DNA of 32,545 nt from an alpha proteobacterium L41A. GTDB lineage: Bacteria; Pseudomonadota; Alphaproteobacteria; Caulobacterales; Caulobacteraceae. The stretch covers positions 1-32,545 of the forward strand of contig AMYY01000033.1 of NCBI GenBank assembly GCA_000335735.1, written 5' to 3'. Shown here piece after piece: positions 1-7,717 of the stretch (position 1 is its first letter; each line of letters begins with the position of its first letter). The translations under genes and the position numbers were made by a program. Under the pieces are notes generated by a model. That model was not told the DNA's origin. It saw only the letters and a program-made list of their open reading frames with translations, and ran no database searches.

Positions 1-78
1 GGCCCGAACCATGCCAGGATCAATCGCGCACGCGCTCGACATGAGGGTGATCACCAGGGCGGTGGCGGCCATGCGCAT
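1..78 (-). CDS. N-terminus of an exported protein or lipoprotein (cut by window edge)
   Basis: Only the first 26 codons are in the window, reading leftward from the ATG at 78-76; a second in-frame ATG lies at 72-70. The start shows a classic export signal: Met-Arg-Met, then a hydrophobic run (AATALVITLM), then SSACA. Cys17 could be a lipidation cysteine, although Ser at -3 is a weak lipobox, or SACA could be a signal peptidase I site. The gene follows the LacI-family regulator on the same strand after a 153-base gap that carries a perfect palindrome. It is therefore probably a target of that regulator, for example a secreted glycosidase or binding protein, but too little is visible to name a function. 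No strong ribosome binding site is visible. Confidence 0.5.
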   Translation of the reverse strand, partial: MRMAATALVITLMSSACAIDPGMVRA

Positions 79-195
79 GGAGGGAAACCTGATCGTTACG
101 GCCGCCACGCCGCCCAAGCCAACCCCGGAGACGCGCCTTCAGGCCGATATGGATGTCCGAAACAGCCCCGGACAAAACCCACTGTGCCAAACGTC

Positions 196-209
196 TGACA
201 GCGCTGTCA
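196..209. promoter_or_regulatory. LacI-family operator palindrome 1
   Basis: TGACAGCGCTGTCA is a perfect 14-base palindrome with a central CG, the usual form of LacI-family operators. It lies between the regulator stop and the partial gene at the left edge. Read on the minus strand it is preceded by GT, so it contains TTGACA, a plausible -35 element; binding there would block transcription of the partial gene. A near copy lies at 7588-7603 in front of the TonB-dependent receptor, in the same orientation relative to its gene. Confidence 0.7.
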
Positions 210-231
210 ACATTTGCCTGAGCTTGCCCTT

Positions 232-1284
232 TCAATGCTCGATGCGAGCCGTGGACTGGCGCGCGATCAGATCATGCGGAACGATGACACGCGCGGCGGC
301 GTCGCCGTCCAAGAGACGACGAAGAGGCGGAATAAGGCGTTGCGCGGCGGCGGCGGCCATCTCCGCTACCGGCTGACGGATGGTGCTTAAATCCGGCGTG
401 CTGAAACCCGCGCCGGGCGAATCGTCAAAACCGGCCACCGACAGGTCGCCGGGCACCGACAGCCCCAGCCTCGCCGCACATTGCAGGACGCCAAGGGCCG
501 TATCGTCGTTACTGGCGAAGACCGCCGTGATGTCGGGCGCGGTCTGGTGCAGTTTTTCCATCGCCAGCGCCCCGGAGTTGAAGGTGAAGTCGCCCTCCAC
601 GACCCAAGCCGGCGCCACATCCAAGCCAGCCTCGGCCATGGCGTCCCTATAACCGGCCAGACGACGCCGGCTGGCCCCATAGGCGACCGGTCCGGTGACA
701 AAGGCGATCCGCGTATGGCCCAGTTCGATGAGATGGCGGGTCATCTCCAATGCGGCGCGCCGTTCGTCCATCTCGATGCAGAAGCCCCGATCGAACGCGG
801 CTTCCGCACCGATGCGGGCATAGGGCGTGCCGGCCGCGTCGAGAGCATCCATCACCACCGTATTGTCCGAGTTCGGCGGGGTCAGAATGACGCCCTCGGG
901 CCGGATGGAGTTCAACAGCGCCATCAGATCGCGTTCGAGATCAGGCGAGTTATGGTCCACCAGCTCGATCATCAGATGGTAGTCGACCTGGCGCGCCTCC
1001 ATCAGGGCGCCGAACTCCAGACGCCCCAGATAGTCGCTTCCGCGCCCGCTCTTCCAGTGTTCGATTGTCAGATCCGCGTCCACCAGGACCGCGATCAGGG
1101 ACGACGACGCCCCCGCCAGACTGCGCGCCGACAGGCTGCGTCGATACCCCAGAGACGCAGCCGCCTCCTCCACCTTTGTTCTCAGCGTGGGGCTGACGTT
1201 CGGCTCGTTGTTGAGCACGCGCGACACGGACTTGATGGACACGCCCGCCTTCGCGGCCACGTCATAGATCGTCACCGTCGCCAA
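232..1284 (-). CDS. LacI-family transcriptional regulator
   Basis: A 350-residue sugar-responsive repressor. Residues 4-50 form the LacI helix-turn-helix and hinge (TIYDVAAKAGVSIKSVSRVL, then NVSPTLRTKV, then LGY). From about residue 60 follows a periplasmic-binding-protein-like effector domain, with the family signatures GHTRIAFVTGP, SRRRLAGYRDAM, VFASNDDTALGVL and PGDLSVAGFDDSP. The start is TTG at 1284-1282, with GGGGGA about nine bases upstream; a GTG three codons in is an alternative. It is divergent from the halogenase pair and upstream of the partial exported gene. Palindromes of LacI type at 196-209 and 7588-7603 make it the likely local repressor of the uptake locus. The effector cannot be read from sequence; by analogy to Caulobacterales and Xanthomonas TBDR loci it is probably a sugar or glycoside. 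Confidence 0.93.
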   Translation of the reverse strand: MATVTIYDVAAKAGVSIKSVSRVLNNEPNVSPTLRTKVEEAAASLGYRRSLSARSLAGASSSLIAVLVDADLTIEHWKSGRGSDYLGRLEFGALMEARQVDYHLMIELVDHNSPDLERDLMALLNSIRPEGVILTPPNSDNTVVMDALDAAGTPYARIGAEAAFDRGFCIEMDERRAALEMTRHLIELGHTRIAFVTGPVAYGASRRRLAGYRDAMAEAGLDVAPAWVVEGDFTFNSGALAMEKLHQTAPDITAVFASNDDTALGVLQCAARLGLSVPGDLSVAGFDDSPGAGFSTPDLSTIRQPVAEMAAAAAQRLIPPLRRLLDGDAAARVIVPHDLIARQSTARIEH

Positions 1285-1368
1285 AATCCGTCCCCCTGAA
1301 CGTCGCTCAGACCGCTTCTAACATCCCCGTTCGAAAAGGCGATGCCGACACAGCTTATGGTCAGGCTT

Positions 1369-1382
1369 GTCCATCGCTGTCA
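1369..1382. promoter_or_regulatory. Possible degenerate LacI operator
   Basis: One half-site is perfect (GCTGTCA at 1376-1382), while the left half keeps only three of seven consensus bases. The site lies in the 128-base divergent region between the regulator and the first halogenase, about 30 bases before the halogenase start. That position would allow weak control of either gene. A half-site match alone is weak evidence. Confidence 0.3.
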
Positions 1383-1416
1383 TGCCGAAAAATGGTCTGC
1401 TAGACAGTCGGCATGA
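1380..1416. promoter_or_regulatory. Inverted repeat overlapping the halogenase start
   Basis: TCATGCCGA (1380-1388) and TCGGCATGA (1408-1416) are perfect nine-base inverted arms around a 19-base spacer. The right arm includes the ATG of the halogenase at 1413. In mRNA the stem would sequester the start codon; in DNA it could be a protein site. A third ATGCCGA occurs at 1342-1348. No function is demonstrated. Confidence 0.3.
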
Positions 1417-2939
1417 TGACCCAAAGCGATGCCGGTCCGATCCGAAAAATCGTCATCCTGGGCGGCGGGACGGCCGGCTGGATGACGGCCGCCGCCCTGT
1501 CTCATCGTCTGGCGGGCAGCGCCGTCTCGATCGAACTGGTCGAGTCCGACGAGATCGGTATCGTCGGCGTGGGCGAGGCCACCCTGCCCCACATCCGCGC
1601 CTTCAACACGGCCATGGGTATCGATGAACAGACGCTGATCAACCAGACGCAGGCGACCTTCAAACTGGGCATCCAGTTCGTGGATTGGGGACGGCCCGGC
1701 GACAGCTATATCCATCCGTTCGGCGCCTATGGCGAGCCGATCGAGGGGATCGATTTCCACCATGTCTGGGCCGCGCGCCGCGCCATGGGCGACGCCACCG
1801 ACATCAGCGACTACAGCTATCCAGTCAGGGCGGCCGAGGCGAACCGCTTCCAGCGGCCGGTTTCCGACCCCGGCTCCATGCTGTCCACCTTTAGTTACGC
1901 CTTTCAGTTCGACGCGAGTCTCTACGCCGCCTTCCTGCGCCAGGTGTCGTGCGGGCGCGGCGTGGTCCGCACCGAAGGGAAGGTCGTCGATCATGTCCTG
2001 AATGTCGCGACGGGCGATGTCGACGCCGTCGTCCTGTCGGACGGGCGCCGCATCTCGGGCGATCTGTTCGTCGATTGCTCGGGCTTTCGCGGACGGCTGA
2101 TCAATCAGGCGCTGGAGACGACGTTCGAGGACTGGAGCCATTGGCTGCCCTGCGACAGCGCCTTCGCTGTGCCGTGCCAGACGACAGCGCCGGTCGGCCC
2201 CTATACCCGCGCGACGGCCCGCGCTGCGGGGTGGCAATGGCGCATTCCGCTGCAACATCGCACCGGAAACGGCCACGTCTTCTCATCGGCCCATATCTCG
2301 GACGAGGACGCTGTGGCGACCCTGATGTCTAATCTGGAAGGTCCGGCGCTGGCCGAGCCGCGTCGGCTGAGCTTCAAGACCGGACGACGCCAAAGATTGT
2401 GGAGCCGAAACGTCATCGCGATCGGCCTGTCCGGCGGCTTCCTGGAGCCGCTGGAATCCACCAGCATCTATCTGATCCAGTTGGGGATCACGACCTTGCT
2501 GGATCTGTTCCCTGACAGGGTCGGAATGGCGGCGGACGCCGAGGAATACAATCGGATCATGGCGCTGGAGTTCGACCGGATTCGTGACTTCCTCGTCCTG
2601 CACTATGTCGCCAACCAGCGTGACGAGCCTTTCTGGCGCGAGATGCGAACCATGGCCTGGCCCGACAGTCTGTCGGCCAAGGTCGAGGCCTTTAAGTCGC
2701 GCGGTCTGCTGCCCGACTACGACATCGGCGTCTTCCTGCCGCCGAGCTGGCTCGCCGTACTGGTAGGGCAGAACATCGTCCCGAACGGCTGGGATCCGCG
2801 CGTCGATCGGCTTGAACCGCACGTCCTGTCCGCCAAGTTGGCAGCCCTGGGCGACGATGTCCGATCAACCGTCGATCGGACCCCCGACCACATGGCCTTC
2901 ATCCGCGATGCGGCCGCGCGCGTAGGGGGCCTCAGATGA
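1413..2939 (+). CDS. Flavin-dependent halogenase (tryptophan-halogenase family)
   Basis: A 508-residue FADH2-dependent halogenase of the PrnA/RebH fold. Residues 17-23 carry the FAD-binding GGGTAGW motif. Lys84 in ATFKLG matches the catalytic lysine that carries hypohalous acid. WQWRIP at 274-279 is the WxWxIP signature separating halogenases from monooxygenases. The EPLEST motif near residue 348 supplies the active-site glutamate. All key residues are present, so the protein should be active. The family oxidises chloride or bromide using FADH2 from a separate flavin reductase, and none is encoded here. Characterised relatives linked to Brevundimonas (BrvH) and Xanthomonas halogenate free indoles in vitro, with the native substrate unknown. 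The start is ATG at 1413 (ATG at 1416 possible), without a clear Shine-Dalgarno. The stop overlaps the next gene (ATGA), so the two are translationally coupled. Confidence 0.93.
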   Translation: MMTQSDAGPIRKIVILGGGTAGWMTAAALSHRLAGSAVSIELVESDEIGIVGVGEATLPHIRAFNTAMGIDEQTLINQTQATFKLGIQFVDWGRPGDSYIHPFGAYGEPIEGIDFHHVWAARRAMGDATDISDYSYPVRAAEANRFQRPVSDPGSMLSTFSYAFQFDASLYAAFLRQVSCGRGVVRTEGKVVDHVLNVATGDVDAVVLSDGRRISGDLFVDCSGFRGRLINQALETTFEDWSHWLPCDSAFAVPCQTTAPVGPYTRATARAAGWQWRIPLQHRTGNGHVFSSAHISDEDAVATLMSNLEGPALAEPRRLSFKTGRRQRLWSRNVIAIGLSGGFLEPLESTSIYLIQLGITTLLDLFPDRVGMAADAEEYNRIMALEFDRIRDFLVLHYVANQRDEPFWREMRTMAWPDSLSAKVEAFKSRGLLPDYDIGVFLPPSWLAVLVGQNIVPNGWDPRVDRLEPHVLSAKLAALGDDVRSTVDRTPDHMAFIRDAAARVGGLR

Positions 2940-4342
2940 GCGGGACCGAACAGATTTGGGTCATTCAGGGCGGCGGCTTGACGGCCTGGGCGGCGGCGGC
3001 GCTGCTAGCCCGCCACCTGCCGTCTGGCCATTCTGTCCGGATCGAAGACGCCGCTCCTCCCGCGCTCGGTGAAGAGCCCGAGGTCGTGATCGCCGATCCA
3101 GACGGTGTGCTCGTCCAGTTGTCGGACGGCGCCGACCTGTTGCCGCACGGCCACGGCGGCTTCTTCCTCGGCTCGCTGCTGCAAAACTGGCGCGAGGGGC
3201 GAGACATCGCCGTCGCCGAGCAGGAGCCTCTGCCGGGGATCGACGGGGTCGCGTTAGCAGATGTGGTGCTGCGCGCCGCCCGTCAGTCGCCCGCCGCCCC
3301 CGACTACGCCGCCCTTCTGGCGCCGCTGCAGTTTCAGGCGCGCGTGATGGCCGCCGGTCGTTACGCTCATCCCAGCCCGGATCGGCAGTCGCCGCGCTCG
3401 CTTCTTCGTCCCAGACTGATGCTGGACGCGCGCGTTCTGACGGCGCGACTCCGGGACATCGCCCTGGGCGCCGGCGTGCGAGAGGGTCTGGGCGACATCC
3501 GCGAGATCGCGCCCTTCATGACCTTGGACACGCGAGCGACCAGCGCCTTTGACGGCGACGGCGACTGGACCTCGCGCCTGGGCTACGACCGCTGTCTGAC
3601 CGTGCGCTACGCAGGTGGAGATCACGCGCCGCGTCTGGATATGGCCAGCCTCGAAGAAGGGCTCGCCAGTCGCAGCCCCCTGCCCGGCGGCGGCTTCGCC
3701 AGTCTGGCCTACGCCGCAGACCGCACGACCGCTGACGTTGCGAAGGCGGCGCTGATGGCCTGGCTGGGTGATGTTGATGTCGTCGCCCTGTCGGACGTCG
3801 CCCTCGCCCCCGGCCTGGATACGCATCCCTGGAGCGGCCGTCGTCTTGCTCTTGGTCCGACGGCGGCGCGCTTTGGCGACGCCTTGGGCCTGGATAGCGC
3901 CGCGCTGGAGCGACAGCTGACACAACTGGTCGCATCGCTTCCGGGCGCGTCCGCGCAGATTCCAGCCTGCGCCGAGGCTTATAATGATGCCGTCCTTCGC
4001 GACATCACGCACCGCGCGGACCGACTCCATTTGATCCTTCTGTGCGGATCGCAGGGCCAACGACTAGCCCCGGCTGGCGACGACCTTGCGCGTCGCATCG
4101 CCCAGTTCACGTCTCGCAACGCCGGCGTCGGCCTGGATGGCGATCCCCACGACGCGCAGCACTGGACACTGCTGATGGCCGGCCTTGGCCTGACGCCGCG
4201 CCGTTACGACATCCAGGCCGACCGTCTGGACATCAAGAGCGCAACGGCTTCGTTGGGGCGAATGGTCATGGCTTTCGACCAGACCTTGGCCGCTCTGCCT
4301 GCTCATTCTCAGGTCATCGAACGGCTGCGCGAAGGCGGCTGA
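2936..4342 (+). CDS. Degenerate halogenase paralogue, probably non-catalytic
   Basis: A 468-residue relative of the preceding enzyme. It keeps the dinucleotide-binding start (GGGLTAW, 12-18). Its C-terminal third aligns with both intact halogenases of the window: AEAYNDAVLRDITHRADRLH matches the AEEYNRIM...RIRDFLVLH segment, and HWTLLMAGLGLTP matches SWLAVLVGQNIVP. It lacks the FKLG lysine, the WxWxIP motif and the EPLEST glutamate, so halogenation by this protein is not expected. It overlaps the active halogenase by four bases, implying coupled synthesis and perhaps a heteromeric complex, scaffold or substrate-presenting partner; this role is inference. The reading frame is intact with ordinary codon use, so it is a maintained gene rather than a decaying one. 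A hairpin terminator follows. Confidence 0.8.
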   Translation: MSGTEQIWVIQGGGLTAWAAAALLARHLPSGHSVRIEDAAPPALGEEPEVVIADPDGVLVQLSDGADLLPHGHGGFFLGSLLQNWREGRDIAVAEQEPLPGIDGVALADVVLRAARQSPAAPDYAALLAPLQFQARVMAAGRYAHPSPDRQSPRSLLRPRLMLDARVLTARLRDIALGAGVREGLGDIREIAPFMTLDTRATSAFDGDGDWTSRLGYDRCLTVRYAGGDHAPRLDMASLEEGLASRSPLPGGGFASLAYAADRTTADVAKAALMAWLGDVDVVALSDVALAPGLDTHPWSGRRLALGPTAARFGDALGLDSAALERQLTQLVASLPGASAQIPACAEAYNDAVLRDITHRADRLHLILLCGSQGQRLAPAGDDLARRIAQFTSRNAGVGLDGDPHDAQHWTLLMAGLGLTPRRYDIQADRLDIKSATASLGRMVMAFDQTLAALPAHSQVIERLREGG

Positions 4343-4351
4343 TCCAGAACG

Positions 4352-4382
4352 AAAAAAGGGGCGTCGATCAGATCGACGCCCC
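4352..4382 (-). terminator. Intrinsic terminator for the TonB-dependent receptor gene
   Basis: An 11-base perfect stem (GGGGCGTCGAT at 4358-4368, ATCGACGCCCC at 4372-4382) with a CAG loop. Read on the minus strand it is followed by six T residues, which makes a strong terminator 25 bases after the receptor stop. On the plus strand it lies 15 bases after the degenerate halogenase stop but has no T tract, so it may act in both directions with unequal strength. Confidence 0.88.
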
Positions 4383-4406
4383 AAGTCTTCGCTCAGAGAA
4401 GACGTC

Positions 4407-7400
4407 TTAGAAGGTGTAGCGCAGGCTGAACGTCACGCGGCGGTCGCTGCGGAAGTAGGACCGGGGGGCCAACGGGCCGGCCTGGTTCGCGCCGTTCAGG
4501 TTGTAGGAGGTCTGCTGCTGCGTGACGGTGACCTCGTCCAGCAGGTTGGCGCCATAAAGGCCGATCTTCCAGTTGTCGTTCAGGGTGTAGAAGATCGAAC
4601 CGTCAAGCTGCCCCGTCGAGTCGTTGAAGATCGGCGAGAACGGATTGATGTCGTCGCGCGGCGTCAGCAGGAAGCCATTGCGCCAGTTGTAGGCCAGACG
4701 CGCCGAAAGACGATCCCGCTCGTAGAAGACCGAGAAGTTGTAGGTGTGCTTCGACAGCTGCTGCAGCGGCAGTTCCAGACCCACATAGCGCGGCTCGGTC
4801 ACGGCGTTGGGGAAGGTCGAAGGCTCCACGTAGGTGTAGTTCGCCTCGATACCCAGCCCGCTCCACAGGCCTGGCAGGAAGCTGTAGGTCTGCTGATAAC
4901 CGACTTCGAAGCCCTTAATCCAGCCTGAGCCGATATTGACCTGCTGGTTGACCTGGACGTCGGTGGAGACGCCCTGCGCGTTGCTGAACTGCTGGACGGT
5001 CGAGCCGCTGGCCAGAATGTCCGATAGGTCCTTGTAGAAGGCGTTGAAGGTCAGCGAGCTGCCCGGCTTGAAATACCATTCCACGCCCAGGTCATAGTTC
5101 CATGAGCGCACGCCCGTCAGCTGCGATCCGCCGGTGAAGGTGGTCAGCAGCGGGGCGGTGTTGACGTCGCCGCCGTTGTCCCGGACCTGGTTCATGTCGG
5201 TGTAGAACAGGGTGGCGGCAAAGGCCGTCACGCCAAAGTCCGGGCGCGTCATGGCGCGCGACACGGCCCCGCGGAACACCCATTCCTTGTACTTCAGATT
5301 GACGTTCAGGCTCGGCAGCCAGTCGTCATAGCTGTTGCCACGCTCAACCTCTTGGAAGCTGCCGTCGCTGAAGGCGACCAGCTGGTTCAGACGGTCGTTC
5401 GACAGCAGGCAATAGCCCGGCGCCGATTGACCCGGCTGGATGGTCGAGCAACGGAACTGCGCGATCGCCGCCGCATTGGCCTGGGTCACCGGAATGTTCT
5501 GACCCGGGAAGCGCGGGTCGAAACCGTTCGCATCACCGAAGTTCTGCGCGATGTTGGGGCTGGAGATGAAGCCACGCGTCTGGAAGTCGGTCTTGGCGTA
5601 GCGAACACCCAGGTTGCCAGTGACGGCGGTGTCCGGACCGAAGACATCATCCCAACCGAAGTCGAACCGGACATAGGCCGATGTCGTCTGTTCGGCCGAG
5701 TTGTTGATATCGCCCGGCAGGAAGGGCGTGCCGGCGATGGCGCCCGGACGCTGATCCAGCGGACGCCAGGTTGAGCCCGAGCTGCTCGCTGCAGCCAGGG
5801 CCGCTTGCAGCGTGCCGTCCCGATAAGCCGCAATCAGATCGGCTGTCGGATAGAAGCCGTTCATCGGCGTCGGATTGTGACCGCGCTGGAAGTTGGGGAA
5901 GTCATACGCTTCGACGGCGAGCGGACCTGTGGTCTGGAACGGCGTGACGCCACCGGCCCAGCTCTCGGAAATCGCACCCCAGTTATAGGCGGTATAGCGA
6001 CGCGTCTGCTCGCGGTCCGAATAGCGCGCGCCCATGCGAATGGCGCGCAGCGGTGAGTTGTCGAAGTCGTATTTGATGTCCGCCTTGAACGCGGTCTGAT
6101 CGCCGTCGGACTGTTCGATGTGGTCCATCGCCGAACGATAGTAGAAGTTCGACGGGTCGTTTGTGCTGGCCGAAGGCTGGCCCGACGCGTCCACGAACTG
6201 GATGTCCGGCACGCCGTGACGCCCTTCGCCGATCAAGGTGTAGAGCGGCGTGATGGCGCCATAGACGCTCATGTCCAGATCGTCGGCGTTGGCCTTGCTG
6301 TACTGCGCATCCAGCCAGATCGACAGGCGATCGGTCGGATGGAATTCGGCGGCCAGAGAGAAGTCTTCGGTCAGGGTCTGCAGATCGCGCTGACGCTTGG
6401 GCAGAACCTGCAGGTTCGGCGCATTGCTGACCAGCAGGCCGCTCGTGAAGACGCCGTTGGAATCATAGGTGAACGACTGGCCCGGCAAAGGGGTGGGATT
6501 GCCGCCGCTCCCCAGATCAACCTCGACCACGCGCTCGCCCCAGGCCGAGGTCGAATCGGCACGGATATATTCACCGGTCAGCTTTGCGCGGCCGTCGGTG
6601 GATTCCCACTGCAGCGAACCATCCAGGGTCGAACGCGAACGGTCGAACTGCTGGGTCCGCACCGCCCCGCCGCGCGGCACATAGCGGCGATCTTCACCGT
6701 TCGACAGATCGGACCGATAGGTGAAGTCGGTGAGGTGGCTGCCGTAAGCTTCGGAATACAGGTCGGATTCGCCATAGCTCAAAAGGGCGCCGAACGAGCC
6801 GTACTGGGTGTCCCAGACGTTGCTGATCAGGGACGAGAAGCCCAAGCCCGGCTTTTCACGCAAATCGCCATAAGAGCCTTCCGCCGTCGCGCCGAAGACG
6901 AACTTGCGGCTGTCGAACGGCTTGCGGGTGCGCAGATCGACCACGCCGGCGATGCCGCCCTCGATCCGGTCGGCCGTTGCGTTCTTGAACACCTGAACAC
7001 TGGCCAGCAGTTCCGGCGAAACGTCGTTGAAGCCCAGGGCGCGACCCGTGTTCACGCTGAAGGCGTCGCGGCCGTTGAACTCCGAGCGGACGTACGACAG
7101 GCCGCGAATGATGACGTTGGAACCTTCGACCGAGAAATGGTCGGGGTCGGTCGGGCCCTGGAAGCGGTTGATGTTCACGCCGGGGATGCGCTGCAGCACC
7201 TCGTTGACCGACTTGTCCGGCAGCGCGCCGATGTCGTCGGCGGTCACGGCATCGACGAAGGTGTCGGAGTCGCGCTTGATCGCCTGCGAGGATGCGATCC
7301 GCGCGCGGATGCCGGTGACGACCACGTCGTCGACCTGCGCCGCATCGTCCTCGGCCGGGGCCGTCGTCTGCGGCGCCGGCGTCGATTGGGCGTGAGCGGC

Positions 7401-7502
7401 GGTTGCGCCGACCACGGCGACCGTCAACGCCAGGGCGGACACGGAACGGCGCAGCCTGCGAGCGGCGGGCGCATAGCCGGCTTGGAACATCTCTGACTTC
7501 AC
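4407..7502 (-). CDS. TonB-dependent outer-membrane receptor (Xanthomonas/Caulobacter type)
   Basis: A 1031-residue outer-membrane transporter driven by TonB-ExbBD. A signal peptide ends near residue 38 (AHA before Gln). A TonB-box-like DDVVVTGIRA follows at about 57, then a plug domain to about residue 200 (DKSVNEVLQRIPGVNI, then VQVFKNATADRIEGGIAG). The rest is a long beta barrel ending in the terminal aromatic RYTF. Length and the plug signature fit the TonB-Xanth-Caul family, typically found in carbohydrate-utilisation loci. The start is GTG at 7502 with GGGGGGA upstream; ATG at 7490 is an alternative. A LacI-type palindrome containing a TTGACA -35-like element lies 86 bases upstream. The halogenase at 7718-9223 precedes it on the same strand, so some co-transcription is possible. 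No SusD homologue is present. Confidence 0.95.
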   Translation of the reverse strand: MKSEMFQAGYAPAARRLRRSVSALALTVAVVGATAAHAQSTPAPQTTAPAEDDAAQVDDVVVTGIRARIASSQAIKRDSDTFVDAVTADDIGALPDKSVNEVLQRIPGVNINRFQGPTDPDHFSVEGSNVIIRGLSYVRSEFNGRDAFSVNTGRALGFNDVSPELLASVQVFKNATADRIEGGIAGVVDLRTRKPFDSRKFVFGATAEGSYGDLREKPGLGFSSLISNVWDTQYGSFGALLSYGESDLYSEAYGSHLTDFTYRSDLSNGEDRRYVPRGGAVRTQQFDRSRSTLDGSLQWESTDGRAKLTGEYIRADSTSAWGERVVEVDLGSGGNPTPLPGQSFTYDSNGVFTSGLLVSNAPNLQVLPKRQRDLQTLTEDFSLAAEFHPTDRLSIWLDAQYSKANADDLDMSVYGAITPLYTLIGEGRHGVPDIQFVDASGQPSASTNDPSNFYYRSAMDHIEQSDGDQTAFKADIKYDFDNSPLRAIRMGARYSDREQTRRYTAYNWGAISESWAGGVTPFQTTGPLAVEAYDFPNFQRGHNPTPMNGFYPTADLIAAYRDGTLQAALAAASSSGSTWRPLDQRPGAIAGTPFLPGDINNSAEQTTSAYVRFDFGWDDVFGPDTAVTGNLGVRYAKTDFQTRGFISSPNIAQNFGDANGFDPRFPGQNIPVTQANAAAIAQFRCSTIQPGQSAPGYCLLSNDRLNQLVAFSDGSFQEVERGNSYDDWLPSLNVNLKYKEWVFRGAVSRAMTRPDFGVTAFAATLFYTDMNQVRDNGGDVNTAPLLTTFTGGSQLTGVRSWNYDLGVEWYFKPGSSLTFNAFYKDLSDILASGSTVQQFSNAQGVSTDVQVNQQVNIGSGWIKGFEVGYQQTYSFLPGLWSGLGIEANYTYVEPSTFPNAVTEPRYVGLELPLQQLSKHTYNFSVFYERDRLSARLAYNWRNGFLLTPRDDINPFSPIFNDSTGQLDGSIFYTLNDNWKIGLYGANLLDEVTVTQQQTSYNLNGANQAGPLAPRSYFRSDRRVTFSLRYTF

Positions 7503-7587
7503 TTCTGATCCCCCCGAGGACGGTTCAGCCCGTCACAATCGTTTCGGCGGCCTTGATCGACCGTCCGCGAGCGTGTTGGACTACCGA

Positions 7588-7603
7588 TTGACAGCGATGT
7601 CAA
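7588..7603. promoter_or_regulatory. LacI-family operator palindrome 2 (TBDR promoter)
   Basis: TTGACAGCGATGTCAA is a 16-base palindrome with one mismatched pair, differing from the core at 196-209 by one base. Read on the minus strand toward the receptor gene, it carries TTGACA at the position of a -35 hexamer, about 100 bases before the GTG start. Both sites share GTTGACA-N-CGCTGTCA in the same orientation to their genes, which supports control of both by the LacI regulator at 232-1284. Confidence 0.72.
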
Positions 7604-7717
7604 CGCTTCTCGCCAAACTTGTCGCCCTTTTCGATCGGCGGGTTCAGAAGCGGCGCGCGCCCACCATTGCGAAGGACGCCAGTCTGCTGACACGGCTTTC
7701 AGGCGGCAGGCCCGGTC

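Noticed and set aside
20..235. 71-residue minus-strand frame at the left edge
   Set aside because: It crosses the operator and lacks a signal; the frame starting at 78 has a clear export signal.
6120..7496. 458-residue open frame antisense to the TonB receptor
   Set aside because: Mirror of the receptor coding frame with no recognisable domain; the receptor is clear.
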